Part shown: one piece after another, positions 1 through 8,992 of the stretch | Numbering within the stretch: the stretch's first letter is position 1 | How the letters are laid out: the number at the start of each line of letters is the position of its first letter | Assembly: GCA_903889745.1 (NCBI GenBank) | Contig: CAISYO010000212.1 | Span: forward strand, 1-35,358 | Length of the DNA: 35,358 nucleotides | Direction: 5' to 3' | Origin: an uncultured Bacteroidota bacterium | GTDB taxonomy: Bacteria; Bacteroidota; Bacteroidia; Flavobacteriales; Flavobacteriaceae | Notes under the pieces: model-generated | Databases searched by the model: none | Seen by the model: only the letters and a program-made list of their open reading frames with translations | What the model was told of the DNA's origin: nothing | Made by a program: the position numbers and the translations under genes

Positions 1-134
1 AAAATGGCATCAGCGTCTTTTTTAACCTCGTCTAGCCAAGCTACAAATTTTTGTTCTCTAGGAAAACTCATTTCTGAAGTTGGCGCACCAAAATGTTGGT
101 CGGAAGCAAAATATATTTTTGAATTTTGAGTCAA
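1..134 (-). CDS. lpxH: UDP-2,3-diacylglucosamine diphosphatase, LpxH-like (5' part only)
   Basis: Not in the ORF track because it runs off the left edge. Reading the minus strand gives an N-terminus containing KIYFASDQHFGAPT followed by FPREQKFVAWLDEVKKDA. This matches the start of the calcineurin-like phosphoesterases of the LpxH type that cleave UDP-2,3-diacylglucosamine during lipid A synthesis at the inner membrane. The Asp and His of SDQH would be the first metal ligands. Only about 44 codons are present, so the remaining metal-binding motifs cannot be checked. There is no ATG between the upstream in-frame stop and the conserved KIYFAS block. The best start I can see is a TTG at 134-132, which gives MTQNSKIYFAS. 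The identity is from recollection of the family; the gene symbol is tentative. Confidence 0.72.
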   Translation of the reverse strand, partial: MTQNSKIYFASDQHFGAPTSEMSFPREQKFVAWLDEVKKDADAI

Positions 135-157
135 AATGGTATTTTATAAATTTTTTA

Positions 158-185
158 CAAAAATACACAAATTATATTATGCAAA
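158..185 (-). promoter_or_regulatory. Candidate promoter for the lpxH-like gene
   Basis: On the minus strand TATTTTTG (158-165) fits the Bacteroidota -7 consensus TAnnTTTG. A TTTG (182-185) lies 16 bases further upstream, one short of the usual 17-23 spacing. It sits about 23 bases before the proposed TTG start. Confidence 0.4.
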
Positions 186-251
186 AATGAACACTTTATC
201 GAATATTTTATATATTTTATCGATAGATGTTTTACAAATAAGATAAATTGT

Positions 252-259
252 TAACTTTG
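252..259 (+). promoter_or_regulatory. Candidate -7 promoter element of the T9SS type B module
   Basis: TAACTTTG matches TAnnTTTG and lies 34 bases before the ATG at 294. I do not see a clear -33 TTG at the normal distance. No other good match separates this gene from the two downstream genes, so it may drive all three. Confidence 0.5.
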
Positions 260-293
260 AATATTAATCAACTCTTAAATTTATATTAAAATA

Positions 294-3200
294 ATGAAAA
301 AACTATTTCTTTTTTTCATGTCGCTTTTTACTTTTTTTGCCTTTGGACAATTATCTGAGGGTTTTGAAGGCGCGACATTTCCTCCGCAAAATTGGTCTAT
401 TTTAAATAATGGAATTGGTCTAACAAGAAGTTGGACAACAACTTCTGCCACTGGTTTAGGGTGGGTTTATGCAGGCGGAAAAGCTGCAATTATTAATAAA
501 GAAGATGTTTCCTCTGGTATTGCGGAAGACTGGATGGTTACTCCTCTAGTCAATGTTCCTGTTAATGGTCAACTTCGTTTTTTTGCAAGATCTATTGCAA
601 ACGGTGAACAAGGTAGCGTTTATAAAGTAAAAATTTCAACTACCTCTCAAACTGATCAAGCATCATTCGTTGATATTGTCACTCCACCGTATACAGAGTT
701 AGATATCATAAATGCGCCATTTGAACAAAAAATAATTCCTTTGACGGCATATGTTGGTCAAAGTGTTTACATAGCATTTGTTATGGAAAATGATAATGGA
801 GATGCTTGGATTATAGATAATGTAAATGTAGATCAGGAATGTTTTGATATAACTACACAAACTGTAACAGCTATTTCGGATACTTCTGTTAATTTAGGTT
901 GGGATAATCCTGGAGGTGCTACTCAATGGGAAGTTGAATACGGCCCAGCAGGTTTTACTCAAGGGACGGGAACTCTTTTGACAGGAATTACAACAAATCC
1001 ATACTCGCTTACTGGTTTAACAGCCTCTACTTCTTATGATTTTTATGTGAGAGCTGTTTGTGGTTTAGATAACAATAGTGCTTGGATTGGGCCATCTAAT
1101 TTTACAACTACTCTATGTCCTTTGAGTGATAGATGTGATTTTACATTTATTTTAAGAGATAGTTGGGGTGATGGTTGGAATGGAGCTACTATGCAAATTA
1201 GGCAGGCAGGTGTCGTTGTTGCTACAGTAGGGCCTACTTTCACTGGCGGAACTGGACCTGTTAATATTACGGTTCCATTGTGTAATAATCAACCGTATGA
1301 ATTGTTTTGGAGTAATGGTGGTGGATTTCCAGGAGAGGTGCGAGTTGAAATAGTAGATCCATTAGTAGGGAGCGTATATAATATGACAACTTCTAGTCCT
1401 GGCCTTGTTAATACTGTGCTTTTTGCTTCTACTGCATTTTGTACACCTCCAACATGTCCAAGACCAATAGATGTAACATTATCTGCAATTGGACAAACTC
1501 AAGCTAATGTAAGTTGGACTGAAATAGGTTCAGCTACTCAATGGGAGGTTTTGGTGTTGCCAGCATCAAGTCCTGCTCCTACAGCGTTAACTCCAGGCTG
1601 GCAGTCAACATCTACAATACCTTATGTGTATACTGGTTTAACTCCAGGGACACAATACAAAGCTTATGTTAGGTCAATTTGTAATCCAGGAGTTGATGAA
1701 AGTGTAGCTTCTAATGGAACAATTTTTGCTACACAAATAGCAAATGATGAATGTGCAGCAGCAATAAATGTTCCTGTGAATACTGGAACTGCTTGTATAA
1801 ATTCTGTTAATGGAACTGTATTAGGTGCTACTGCTTCAGCAGATCCTAATGGATGTGCTGGAACAGATGATGATGACGTTTGGTTTCAATTTACGGCAAC
1901 TGAAGGTACTCATAATATAACACTTGTAAACGTTGAAGGAAGTACAACGAATTTGTATCATGTTGTATATTCTGGTTCATGTGGGGCGTTAACACAATTG
2001 TACTGTAGTGATGATAATAGTAGTATAGCTACAAATTTAACTCCAGGTCAAACCTATTATATTAGAGTGTATACTTTTACAGGAACTGCTGGTCAAAATA
2101 CTACTTTCACTATGTGTGTTGGTACTCCAGTAGATTGTTCTGACGCATCTGCATTTTGTGGAGAAACTGGTTTAGTTTACACCAACTCAGTGGGTGTTCC
2201 AAGTTATGGTTCAATAGATTGTTTATTTACTTCACCAAATCCATCATGGTATTTCATGCAAGTAAGTCAGACAGGAAATTTAACTTTTCAAATTTCTCAA
2301 ACAAATAATACAACAGGAGGTGGAATTGATGTTGACTACATTATATGGGGACCATTTACACCAGCAGAGTTTGCAACTTCGTGTAATGATTTATATGATT
2401 TCCCTGTCGGCAATACAACGATTCCAAATAATGTTGTGTCATGTAGTTATTCAGCGGCTGCGATTGAAAATTTCACAATTAATAATGCGCAACTTAATGA
2501 TATTTACGTTGTATTGATTACTAACTTTAGTAACCAACCTGGGACTGTAACATTTACACAAACCAATTTAAATGGTACTGGGGCTGGAGCAACAAATTGT
2601 GATATTGTTTGTACTAATAACATAGGTACAAATCAAGTACTTTGTGCTGATTCTTATCAAATTGTTTCTACAAATACAACTGCTGATGCTTATCAGTGGT
2701 TTTTAAATGGTGTTTTAATTCCAGGAGAGACTGCTAGTACATTAACTGTTTATCAATCGGGAATTTATAAATGTAGAATTACTTGTGGAATTAATACTGT
2801 TGAGGACGAGATTACAGTAACACTTAATGATACAATTGTGCCAACTTTTTCTACTCCTGGTGCAATCTGTTTAGGTGCTGCAAATATACCATTGAGTACT
2901 ACATCATTAAATGGAGTTACAGGACAATGGACTTTAGCTGGAAATCCAGTTACGCAAATTAGTACCGCTACTGCAGGAACATTTTTATATGTGTTTACTC
3001 CTACAGTTGCTACTTTCCCATGTTCACCAACTTTCGAAATGAATGTTGAAATAATAGCGACATGTACTTTTAATTCATTTGCAACAGCAGTATGGGTTGA
3101 AAACTGTACAAACACGGCTACCGATGGAGCTTTCTATAATGTAACGGGTGTAGGTACAGATTTAATAGGTGCTAGTGGAAATATATTTCCAGATAGTAAT

Positions 3201-6098
3201 TTAGGAACATATGTTCAAAACTCAGGGAATCTTATCCTTAGAGGTGCTGAATTAAAATCTTTTAAAACACCTACTTCAAATGTTTGTAGTGCTAGATTAA
3301 ATTATAGAATTTATCAAGCAAGTGCTGCTCCAGGTCCTTTTACAATTTTAAATTTACCATTTTTTGATGATTGTGTTGCAGGAAATTTTGCTTCAGGAGG
3401 TACTTGTAATATAGGAGATCAGAAATGGAAAGAAGTATTAGGTGATTCAGAATCGCCAATAGACTTAACTTTATTTGCTCCAGGAAATTATGTAGTTGAA
3501 TTATATTTTGATTTAACTGGAGATAATAATAGTACTACAGATTGTGATGATACAATTTTAGTCAATAATGGTGGTGTAAATTATATTGCGAATTTTACAA
3601 TTCAAGCATCGCCAATTTTTACGTCTACAAATGAACAATGTGGAAGTTCTAATGCAACTATTACAGCTTCAGGATTTATTCCAGGGACAACTTATTCAGT
3701 TTCTTATACTGATGACTTAGTAGTTGTTGGTCCAACAAATTATATTGCTAATTCAAATGGTCAAATCATTTTATCAGGTTTAAATACTGGAACGTATGCT
3801 AATTTCAGCTTCCTAATTAATGGTTGTACTATTTTAGTTCCAACTCCAGTTGTCATTACAAATTTCTCTCCTTCAATTACTCAAGTTACTTCAAATACTG
3901 AAATTTGTGTTGGAGCGAATGCTGTATTTACAATTCAAGGTTCTCCAAATTTTAATGTAAGTTATACAATTAATGGAGGAGTTCCTCAATCAACTACTTT
4001 AAATGCAAGTGGTTTGGCTACAGTTACAATTAATACTCCACCAGCAGGTAACGTTATATTACAATTAATTAATATTTTTAATACTTCATGTTCAATACCT
4101 TTTAATAATTCATCACCTGTTTTAGTAAATGCTTTACCAACAGCTACTTTATCAGTTGTAGATAGCAATATATGTATTGGAGTTGGTAATGCTGATTTTG
4201 TAATTTCCGGAACACCTAATGCAACAGTTTCATATACTATTAATGGTGGGGCTACTCAAACAGCTACTATTGATGCTACGGGTTCAGTTACGGTTTCTGT
4301 TGCTTTACCAACGGCAGATGTTACTCTAGAATTAACTGGTGTTACTTTAGGTATTTGTAGTAATGTTACTCCAGGTCAAACTAGTACAATAGTTGTTACT
4401 TCTATTCCGGTTCCAGTTATAAATGTAACTCAAACCCCAGTTTGTGCAAATCAAACCGCTTCGTTCACAGTTACATCGCCTATTAATACTCAGTTGAATT
4501 CTCCTGGAAATTTATTTATTTCTGAGATAACAGATCATACTTCTGGGTCTTTAACTTATGTAGAAATTTATAATGGCACTGGAAGTGCAGTAGATTTAGC
4601 AAATTATAAATTAAAAGTTTATACAAATGCAACAGGTACTCCTACTTGTAATTTAGCCTTAAGTGGTATTCTTGCAAATGATGATGTAGTTGTTGTTAAA
4701 ATAGGTAATAGTGCTAATCAAGGAGGTATTGTTCCTGATTTAACTTTTACTACTTGTGCAGTAGGAGTTAATAATAATGATAATATTGTTTTAACTACAA
4801 GTACTGATGTGGAATTAGATAATTGGGGTGTAAACCAAGTAGTATTTACTCCTGGAGGAGGTATTGGTTATAATTACAGAAGAATTTCAACAGCGGTATT
4901 ACCATCAATGACTTGGGATCCGGCTGATTGGGATGTTATTGATTGGACGAATACATCACCAAATCTTCCAGATTATTCTGATGTTGGTTATTATAGTCTT
5001 TATGTAACTAATTTTGAGTATACTTTAAGTGATGGAGTAACTTCTACAACACAAACTAGTACTAATTTTACAGGTGTTGTACCTGGTACGTATACTTTAG
5101 TTGCAACCGATTTAGTTACTGGATGTAATTCTAATCCGTTAACATTTACAATAGATCCTTTAGTATATGCAGATCCAGTAACAACAATTTTATATACAAC
5201 TCCAGTTTGTATTTCTAGCGTAACTAATCCTGTACCTAATACGACAGCAGTTGGTTTTGCATCAGGTGGTATTTATGGTTCAACCGCGGGATTGGCTATC
5301 AATGCATCAACAGGTGTTATTGATTTAACAAATAGTATTGCGGGTACTTATGTAGTTACATATTCTGTAACAATTGATGCTACAAATTGTTTAAATGCAG
5401 GAAGTAGCCAAACGACAATTGTTATTACACCAAATAACCCTTCAACTTTTACAAATATAACTGGTGTTTGTGAGGGAACTACGGCTTCTTTACCAACTAC
5501 TTCAATAGAAGGTTATTCCGGAACGTGGTTACCAGCAGCTATTAATACATCAATTATTGGTACTACAACTTACACATTTACACCAAATGCTGGTCAGTGT
5601 GCAGCTGTTGGAACAATTCAAGTAACTATTGATGATCGTTCTCTTCCAACCTTTACACAAATTGATGATTTATGTCTAGGTGCTAGCATTCAATTGCCTT
5701 TAACTTCTAATGAAGGAGTTACTGGAACTTGGAACCCTGCTACAGTTAATACATCTCAAGTTGGAATTATTACTTATACTTTTACACCAGATGTAAGTTT
5801 CTGTGCGGATGTTACAACAATGGATGTACATGTAATCAGCTGTGATATCCCAAAAGGAGTTTCGCCTAATGGTGACGGATTGAATGACAAATGGGATTTA
5901 AGTGGATATAATGTTAAAAAAGTAGAAATTTTTAACCGATATGGTACAAAAGTTTATTCAAAATCAAATTATGTTGATGAATGGCATGGACAATCAGATA
6001 ATAGTAATGAACTTCCAGATGGAACTTATTATTATGTAGTAGAATTTAACGATAGTCCAGTCAAAACTGGATGGGTTTACATTAACAGAGAACAATAA
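294..6098 (+). CDS. T9SS type B sorting domain-containing multidomain surface protein
   Basis: A 1934-residue secreted protein. The signal peptide MKKLFLFFMSLFTFFAFG is followed by a choice-of-anchor-J/MAM-like region (about 20-182, with DAWIIDNVNVD), a fibronectin III domain (about 183-275), a segment with DSWGDGWNGA, a second fibronectin III domain (about 386-480), and a PPC-like domain (about 482-615, with DDVWFQFTA). Then come Cys-rich Ig-like repeats, a lamin-tail-like domain (about 1400-1560, starting LFISEITDH) and further Ig-like repeats. The last 85 residues (VSPNGDGLNDKWDL, then FNRYGTKVY and LPDGTYYYVVE) are a type B T9SS sorting domain of the gliding-motility C-terminal family. 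It is inferred to be exported by T9SS and displayed on, or released from, the cell surface as an adhesin-like protein. The PorP/SprF and OmpA genes directly downstream support this. Ligand and exact role are unknown. Confidence 0.9.
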   Translation: MKKLFLFFMSLFTFFAFGQLSEGFEGATFPPQNWSILNNGIGLTRSWTTTSATGLGWVYAGGKAAIINKEDVSSGIAEDWMVTPLVNVPVNGQLRFFARSIANGEQGSVYKVKISTTSQTDQASFVDIVTPPYTELDIINAPFEQKIIPLTAYVGQSVYIAFVMENDNGDAWIIDNVNVDQECFDITTQTVTAISDTSVNLGWDNPGGATQWEVEYGPAGFTQGTGTLLTGITTNPYSLTGLTASTSYDFYVRAVCGLDNNSAWIGPSNFTTTLCPLSDRCDFTFILRDSWGDGWNGATMQIRQAGVVVATVGPTFTGGTGPVNITVPLCNNQPYELFWSNGGGFPGEVRVEIVDPLVGSVYNMTTSSPGLVNTVLFASTAFCTPPTCPRPIDVTLSAIGQTQANVSWTEIGSATQWEVLVLPASSPAPTALTPGWQSTSTIPYVYTGLTPGTQYKAYVRSICNPGVDESVASNGTIFATQIANDECAAAINVPVNTGTACINSVNGTVLGATASADPNGCAGTDDDDVWFQFTATEGTHNITLVNVEGSTTNLYHVVYSGSCGALTQLYCSDDNSSIATNLTPGQTYYIRVYTFTGTAGQNTTFTMCVGTPVDCSDASAFCGETGLVYTNSVGVPSYGSIDCLFTSPNPSWYFMQVSQTGNLTFQISQTNNTTGGGIDVDYIIWGPFTPAEFATSCNDLYDFPVGNTTIPNNVVSCSYSAAAIENFTINNAQLNDIYVVLITNFSNQPGTVTFTQTNLNGTGAGATNCDIVCTNNIGTNQVLCADSYQIVSTNTTADAYQWFLNGVLIPGETASTLTVYQSGIYKCRITCGINTVEDEITVTLNDTIVPTFSTPGAICLGAANIPLSTTSLNGVTGQWTLAGNPVTQISTATAGTFLYVFTPTVATFPCSPTFEMNVEIIATCTFNSFATAVWVENCTNTATDGAFYNVTGVGTDLIGASGNIFPDSNLGTYVQNSGNLILRGAELKSFKTPTSNVCSARLNYRIYQASAAPGPFTILNLPFFDDCVAGNFASGGTCNIGDQKWKEVLGDSESPIDLTLFAPGNYVVELYFDLTGDNNSTTDCDDTILVNNGGVNYIANFTIQASPIFTSTNEQCGSSNATITASGFIPGTTYSVSYTDDLVVVGPTNYIANSNGQIILSGLNTGTYANFSFLINGCTILVPTPVVITNFSPSITQVTSNTEICVGANAVFTIQGSPNFNVSYTINGGVPQSTTLNASGLATVTINTPPAGNVILQLINIFNTSCSIPFNNSSPVLVNALPTATLSVVDSNICIGVGNADFVISGTPNATVSYTINGGATQTATIDATGSVTVSVALPTADVTLELTGVTLGICSNVTPGQTSTIVVTSIPVPVINVTQTPVCANQTASFTVTSPINTQLNSPGNLFISEITDHTSGSLTYVEIYNGTGSAVDLANYKLKVYTNATGTPTCNLALSGILANDDVVVVKIGNSANQGGIVPDLTFTTCAVGVNNNDNIVLTTSTDVELDNWGVNQVVFTPGGGIGYNYRRISTAVLPSMTWDPADWDVIDWTNTSPNLPDYSDVGYYSLYVTNFEYTLSDGVTSTTQTSTNFTGVVPGTYTLVATDLVTGCNSNPLTFTIDPLVYADPVTTILYTTPVCISSVTNPVPNTTAVGFASGGIYGSTAGLAINASTGVIDLTNSIAGTYVVTYSVTIDATNCLNAGSSQTTIVITPNNPSTFTNITGVCEGTTASLPTTSIEGYSGTWLPAAINTSIIGTTTYTFTPNAGQCAAVGTIQVTIDDRSLPTFTQIDDLCLGASIQLPLTSNEGVTGTWNPATVNTSQVGIITYTFTPDVSFCADVTTMDVHVISCDIPKGVSPNGDGLNDKWDLSGYNVKKVEIFNRYGTKVYSKSNYVDEWHGQSDNSNELPDGTYYYVVEFNDSPVKTGWVYINREQ
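3873..4412 (+). repeat. Two diverged Ig-like repeats within the type B protein
   Basis: Two consecutive units of about 88-90 residues share the order ICVG or ICIG, then VSYTINGG, then a run of Thr/Ala and a C-terminal Cys segment. The second unit begins near 4137. The end is approximate. Confidence 0.6.
5439..5846 (+). repeat. Two tandem 68-residue Ig-like repeats before the sorting domain
   Basis: Units start at 5439 and 5643 (204-base period). Both align without gaps around C-x-G, L-P-x-T-S, GTW-x-PA, NTS and TYTFTP followed by CA. A more distant relative of the unit (GQWTLAGN then YVFTP) occurs near 2860-3020. Confidence 0.75.
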
Positions 6099-6125
6099 TA
6101 ATATGATAAGCATCATTTACAAAAA

Positions 6126-7055
6126 ATGCAAACAATGAAAAAACTATATTTAGTAGCTTTAGTTGTATTTTCCATCACAATGGATTTACAAGCCCAGCAA
6201 GATCCGCATTATACACAATACATGTATAATATGAACGTTATCAACCCGGCATATGCTGGTAGTAAGGAGAATTTATCCATTGGGATGTTATACCGCAAGC
6301 AGTGGGTTGAGATCGAGGATGCGCCAACAACGGCTACTTTTTCTGGACACGCTCCAGTGGGTAAGAATGTAGGATTAGGATTATCGGTTATTTCTGATAA
6401 GATTGGTCCAGTTGAGGAGAATAACATTTATGGAGATTTTTCCTATACGTTACAATTAGGAGGAGAGCATAAATTAGCTTTTGGATTAAAAGCGGGATTA
6501 ACGTTGCATCAAGTAGATTTGTTTAGCGATATTAATCACACCTTGCCTGATCAGAACGACCCTGCATTTGCAGAAAACACGAGTAATAGTTATTTTAATT
6601 TAGGAAGTGGTTTATTCTATTATACTAATAAGTATTATTTAGCTTTATCGGTTCCAAATATGATGAAGTCAAAACATTTGGATTACAACGGACGTAAGTT
6701 TGGTTCAGAGGTTTCTCATTATTTTTTAACAGGGGGCTATGTTTTTGATGTTTCTGAAAACATTAAATTCAAACCTTTTTTCATGATGAAATCGGCATTT
6801 AATGTACCTACTTCGATAGATTTATCGACAAATTTCTTGTTTAATCAGAAATTTGAAGCGGGTATTACTTACCGATTAGAAGACAGTTTTGGTGCTATGA
6901 TTAATTATGCCATTTCACCTAATGTAAAATTAGGTTATGCGTATGATCACATTGTTTCGGATTTAAATGTCACTAAACCATCCTCTCACGAGATTGTATT
7001 GTTGTTTGATTTGAATTTCCCGAGAAAAGTATCCAGTTCACCACGATTTTTTTAA
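6126..7055 (+). CDS. PorP/SprF family type IX secretion system membrane protein
   Basis: A 309-residue outer-membrane protein of the PorP/SprF family. After a signal peptide ending near LQAQ, the mature N-terminus DPHYTQYMYNMNVINPAYAG is the family hallmark, followed by RKQWVEI and alternating beta-strand sequence. The protein ends in Phe (SSSPRFF), as outer-membrane barrels often do. In Flavobacterium johnsoniae SprF is needed for secretion of the type B cargo SprB. By analogy this copy, 27 bases after the 1934-residue cargo gene, is probably a partner dedicated to that protein. The start could also be the ATG at 6135 (MKKLYLVALV), which gives a more typical signal peptide; the annotated ATG at 6126 adds three residues. 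It is not necessarily the core PorP or SprF gene of the genome, because paralogues accompany many type B cargo genes. Confidence 0.92.
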   Translation: MQTMKKLYLVALVVFSITMDLQAQQDPHYTQYMYNMNVINPAYAGSKENLSIGMLYRKQWVEIEDAPTTATFSGHAPVGKNVGLGLSVISDKIGPVEENNIYGDFSYTLQLGGEHKLAFGLKAGLTLHQVDLFSDINHTLPDQNDPAFAENTSNSYFNLGSGLFYYTNKYYLALSVPNMMKSKHLDYNGRKFGSEVSHYFLTGGYVFDVSENIKFKPFFMMKSAFNVPTSIDLSTNFLFNQKFEAGITYRLEDSFGAMINYAISPNVKLGYAYDHIVSDLNVTKPSSHEIVLLFDLNFPRKVSSSPRFF

Positions 7056-7073
7056 CCTAAAAGCGAAAACGAC

Positions 7074-8939
7074 ATGAGAAAAATATATTTAACATTGAGT
7101 TTTGTGATGGCAAGTGGTTTACTTAGTGCGCAAAACAAAGACACAAAAGTTGCAGATAAACTATTTGATCGCTACGAGTATGTAGATGCTGCAAACGAAT
7201 ATTTAAAACTAACCCAAAACGGCAAAGGCGACACTTATGTGTTCAAACAACTAGCCGATAGCTACTATTCGATATTTAACACTAAAGAGGCAGTTAAATG
7301 GTATGCAAAAGCAGTAGCACAAAAACAAGATGCAGAGACGTATTATAAATATGCTCAAATGCTAAAATCGGAAGGCAATTATGCAGAATCAGACAAACAA
7401 ATGAAACAGTTTGCAAGTATGGTTCCAAATGATCAACGTGCCAAAGCTTTTACCAGTAATCCTAATTATTTACCTACACTAAAAGGACAAACTAAGTTGT
7501 TTGATGTAAGTAAATCAGATATTAGTAGTGATAAGACCGATTTTGGTGCCGTACTTACAAATGATAATTCGGTTTATTTCTCAAGTGCTAGAAACACTTC
7601 AAGAAGAAATAGCAACTGGAACGAAGAGCCTTATTTAGATTTGTATAAAGCAACATATAATTCCAATGGTACCATTAGCGAAGCGGTTGCTGTTTCTAAT
7701 CTAAACACCAAATGGCACGACGGACCAGCGAGTGTTTCAGCCGATGGAAAAACGATGTATTATGGAAGCGAAAGTTTCAATGAAAAAGAATACACGAAAG
7801 ACAAAGCTAAGAAATCAAAATTCGGAAAGATTTACCTGTATAAAGCGACTTTCGAAGGGGGTCAATGGACCAATAGCAAACCTTTGCCATTTAACAATGC
7901 GGCATACGATGTAAGAAATCCAAGTCTAAGCAAAGACGGAAAAACCTTGTATTTTTCATCAAACATGCCAGGCGGATTTGGAGCAGAGGATATTTGGAAA
8001 GTTACCATCAATGGTGATACGTATGGAAAACCAGAGAACTTAGGGTCAAAAATAAATACAAAGGCAAATGAGAGTTTTCCGTTTATTACCGAAGACAACA
8101 TATTGTATTTTTCATCAAACGGAAAAGAAGGTTTTGGAGGATTAGATGTATTTAGAATCGATTTGAATAAAGCATCAGAAGTAATCAATATTGGCGCGCC
8201 AGTAAATACAGAGAAAGATGATTTTTCATTTACCTATAATACCAACAAAAAAGTTGGTTTTTTCTCGAGCAATAGAACAGGGAATGATGACATCTATAAA
8301 GCAGATCCAGTTTGTGCAGTACAAGCAGTAGCAGTAGTAAAAGATGCAAAAACAGGAACTATAATAGAACAAGCAAAAGTTGTATTGGTTGACGCTAAAG
8401 AGAAAACAATTAGCAATCAAACAACAGCAGTAAACGGAAAAGCAGCATTTGGCGTAAATTGTAATACGGTATATTCATTCCAAGTATCTAAACAAGGTTA
8501 TGAAAGTGGTGTGTTTGGAATAGCAAAAACCGATGGAGGAGAAGTAGTGGTTGAAGCATTATTAACGCCAATTATGCCAATCATCACCGAGAAAGAAGTG
8601 ATCTTACAACCTATTTACTTTGAATATGACAAAAGTAACATCACACAAGAAGGCGCAGCTGAGCTTGATAAGTTAGTTCAAGTGATGAATGATTATCCAA
8701 CGATGGTTATCTTTGCAAAATCGCACACTGATCAAAGAGGAAGCGATAGTTACAACTTAAACTTATCGGATAGAAGAGCAAAATCTACGGTTCAGTATTT
8801 AGTATCAAAAGGTATTGCAAAAGAAAGAATATCAGGACAAGGATTTGGTGAAAGCGAACCAAAAGTTATCTGCGATACTTGCACCGAAGAACAACATGCT
8901 CAAAACAGAAGAAGTGAATTCTTGATAGTTAAAAAGTAA
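7074..8939 (+). CDS. OmpA family protein with TPR and PD40 repeats
   Basis: A 621-residue envelope protein. A signal peptide (MRKIYLTLSFVMASGLLSAQ) precedes TPR-like helices (about 25-115), WD40-like PD40 beta-propeller strands (about 150-410, with repeated YFSSN motifs such as LYFSSNMPGGFGAEDIW), a carboxypeptidase-regulatory-like fold (about 415-500) and an OmpA C-terminal domain (about 510-621). The OmpA part shows IYFEYDKSNI and TDQRGSDSYNLNLSDRRA, including the Asp and Arg expected to bind peptidoglycan. This architecture resembles PorE-type proteins associated with T9SS. The gene begins 18 bases after the PorP/SprF gene and is followed by a terminator, so it closes the module. The inferred role is anchoring the secretion partner or its cargo to peptidoglycan in the periplasm. 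Confidence 0.9.
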   Translation: MRKIYLTLSFVMASGLLSAQNKDTKVADKLFDRYEYVDAANEYLKLTQNGKGDTYVFKQLADSYYSIFNTKEAVKWYAKAVAQKQDAETYYKYAQMLKSEGNYAESDKQMKQFASMVPNDQRAKAFTSNPNYLPTLKGQTKLFDVSKSDISSDKTDFGAVLTNDNSVYFSSARNTSRRNSNWNEEPYLDLYKATYNSNGTISEAVAVSNLNTKWHDGPASVSADGKTMYYGSESFNEKEYTKDKAKKSKFGKIYLYKATFEGGQWTNSKPLPFNNAAYDVRNPSLSKDGKTLYFSSNMPGGFGAEDIWKVTINGDTYGKPENLGSKINTKANESFPFITEDNILYFSSNGKEGFGGLDVFRIDLNKASEVINIGAPVNTEKDDFSFTYNTNKKVGFFSSNRTGNDDIYKADPVCAVQAVAVVKDAKTGTIIEQAKVVLVDAKEKTISNQTTAVNGKAAFGVNCNTVYSFQVSKQGYESGVFGIAKTDGGEVVVEALLTPIMPIITEKEVILQPIYFEYDKSNITQEGAAELDKLVQVMNDYPTMVIFAKSHTDQRGSDSYNLNLSDRRAKSTVQYLVSKGIAKERISGQGFGESEPKVICDTCTEEQHAQNRRSEFLIVKK

Positions 8940-8960
8940 ATAGTTGTTATAGAATAGATT

Positions 8961-8992
8961 TAAAAAAGGCTTGCAATTGCAAGCCTTTTTTA
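8961..8992. terminator. Bidirectional palindromic terminator
   Basis: A fully self-complementary 32-mer (TAAAAAAGGCTTGCAA and its complement) has A/T runs on both flanks. It can terminate the OmpA gene on the plus strand and queD on the minus strand. It abuts the queD stop codon. Confidence 0.9.

Noticed and set aside
2765-3115. 116-residue minus-strand ORF
   Set aside because: It lies entirely within the T9SS type B gene in antisense, has no family features and is explained by Thr/Gly-rich coding sequence read backwards.
294-6098. Genomic island or horizontally acquired adhesin
   Set aside because: No tRNA, integrase, direct-repeat boundary or obvious composition shift; long Thr/Asn-rich T9SS proteins are normal in this group.
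7862-8188. 108-residue minus-strand ORF
   Set aside because: Antisense shadow of the PD40 repeats of the OmpA protein; no promoter motif or plausible domain.
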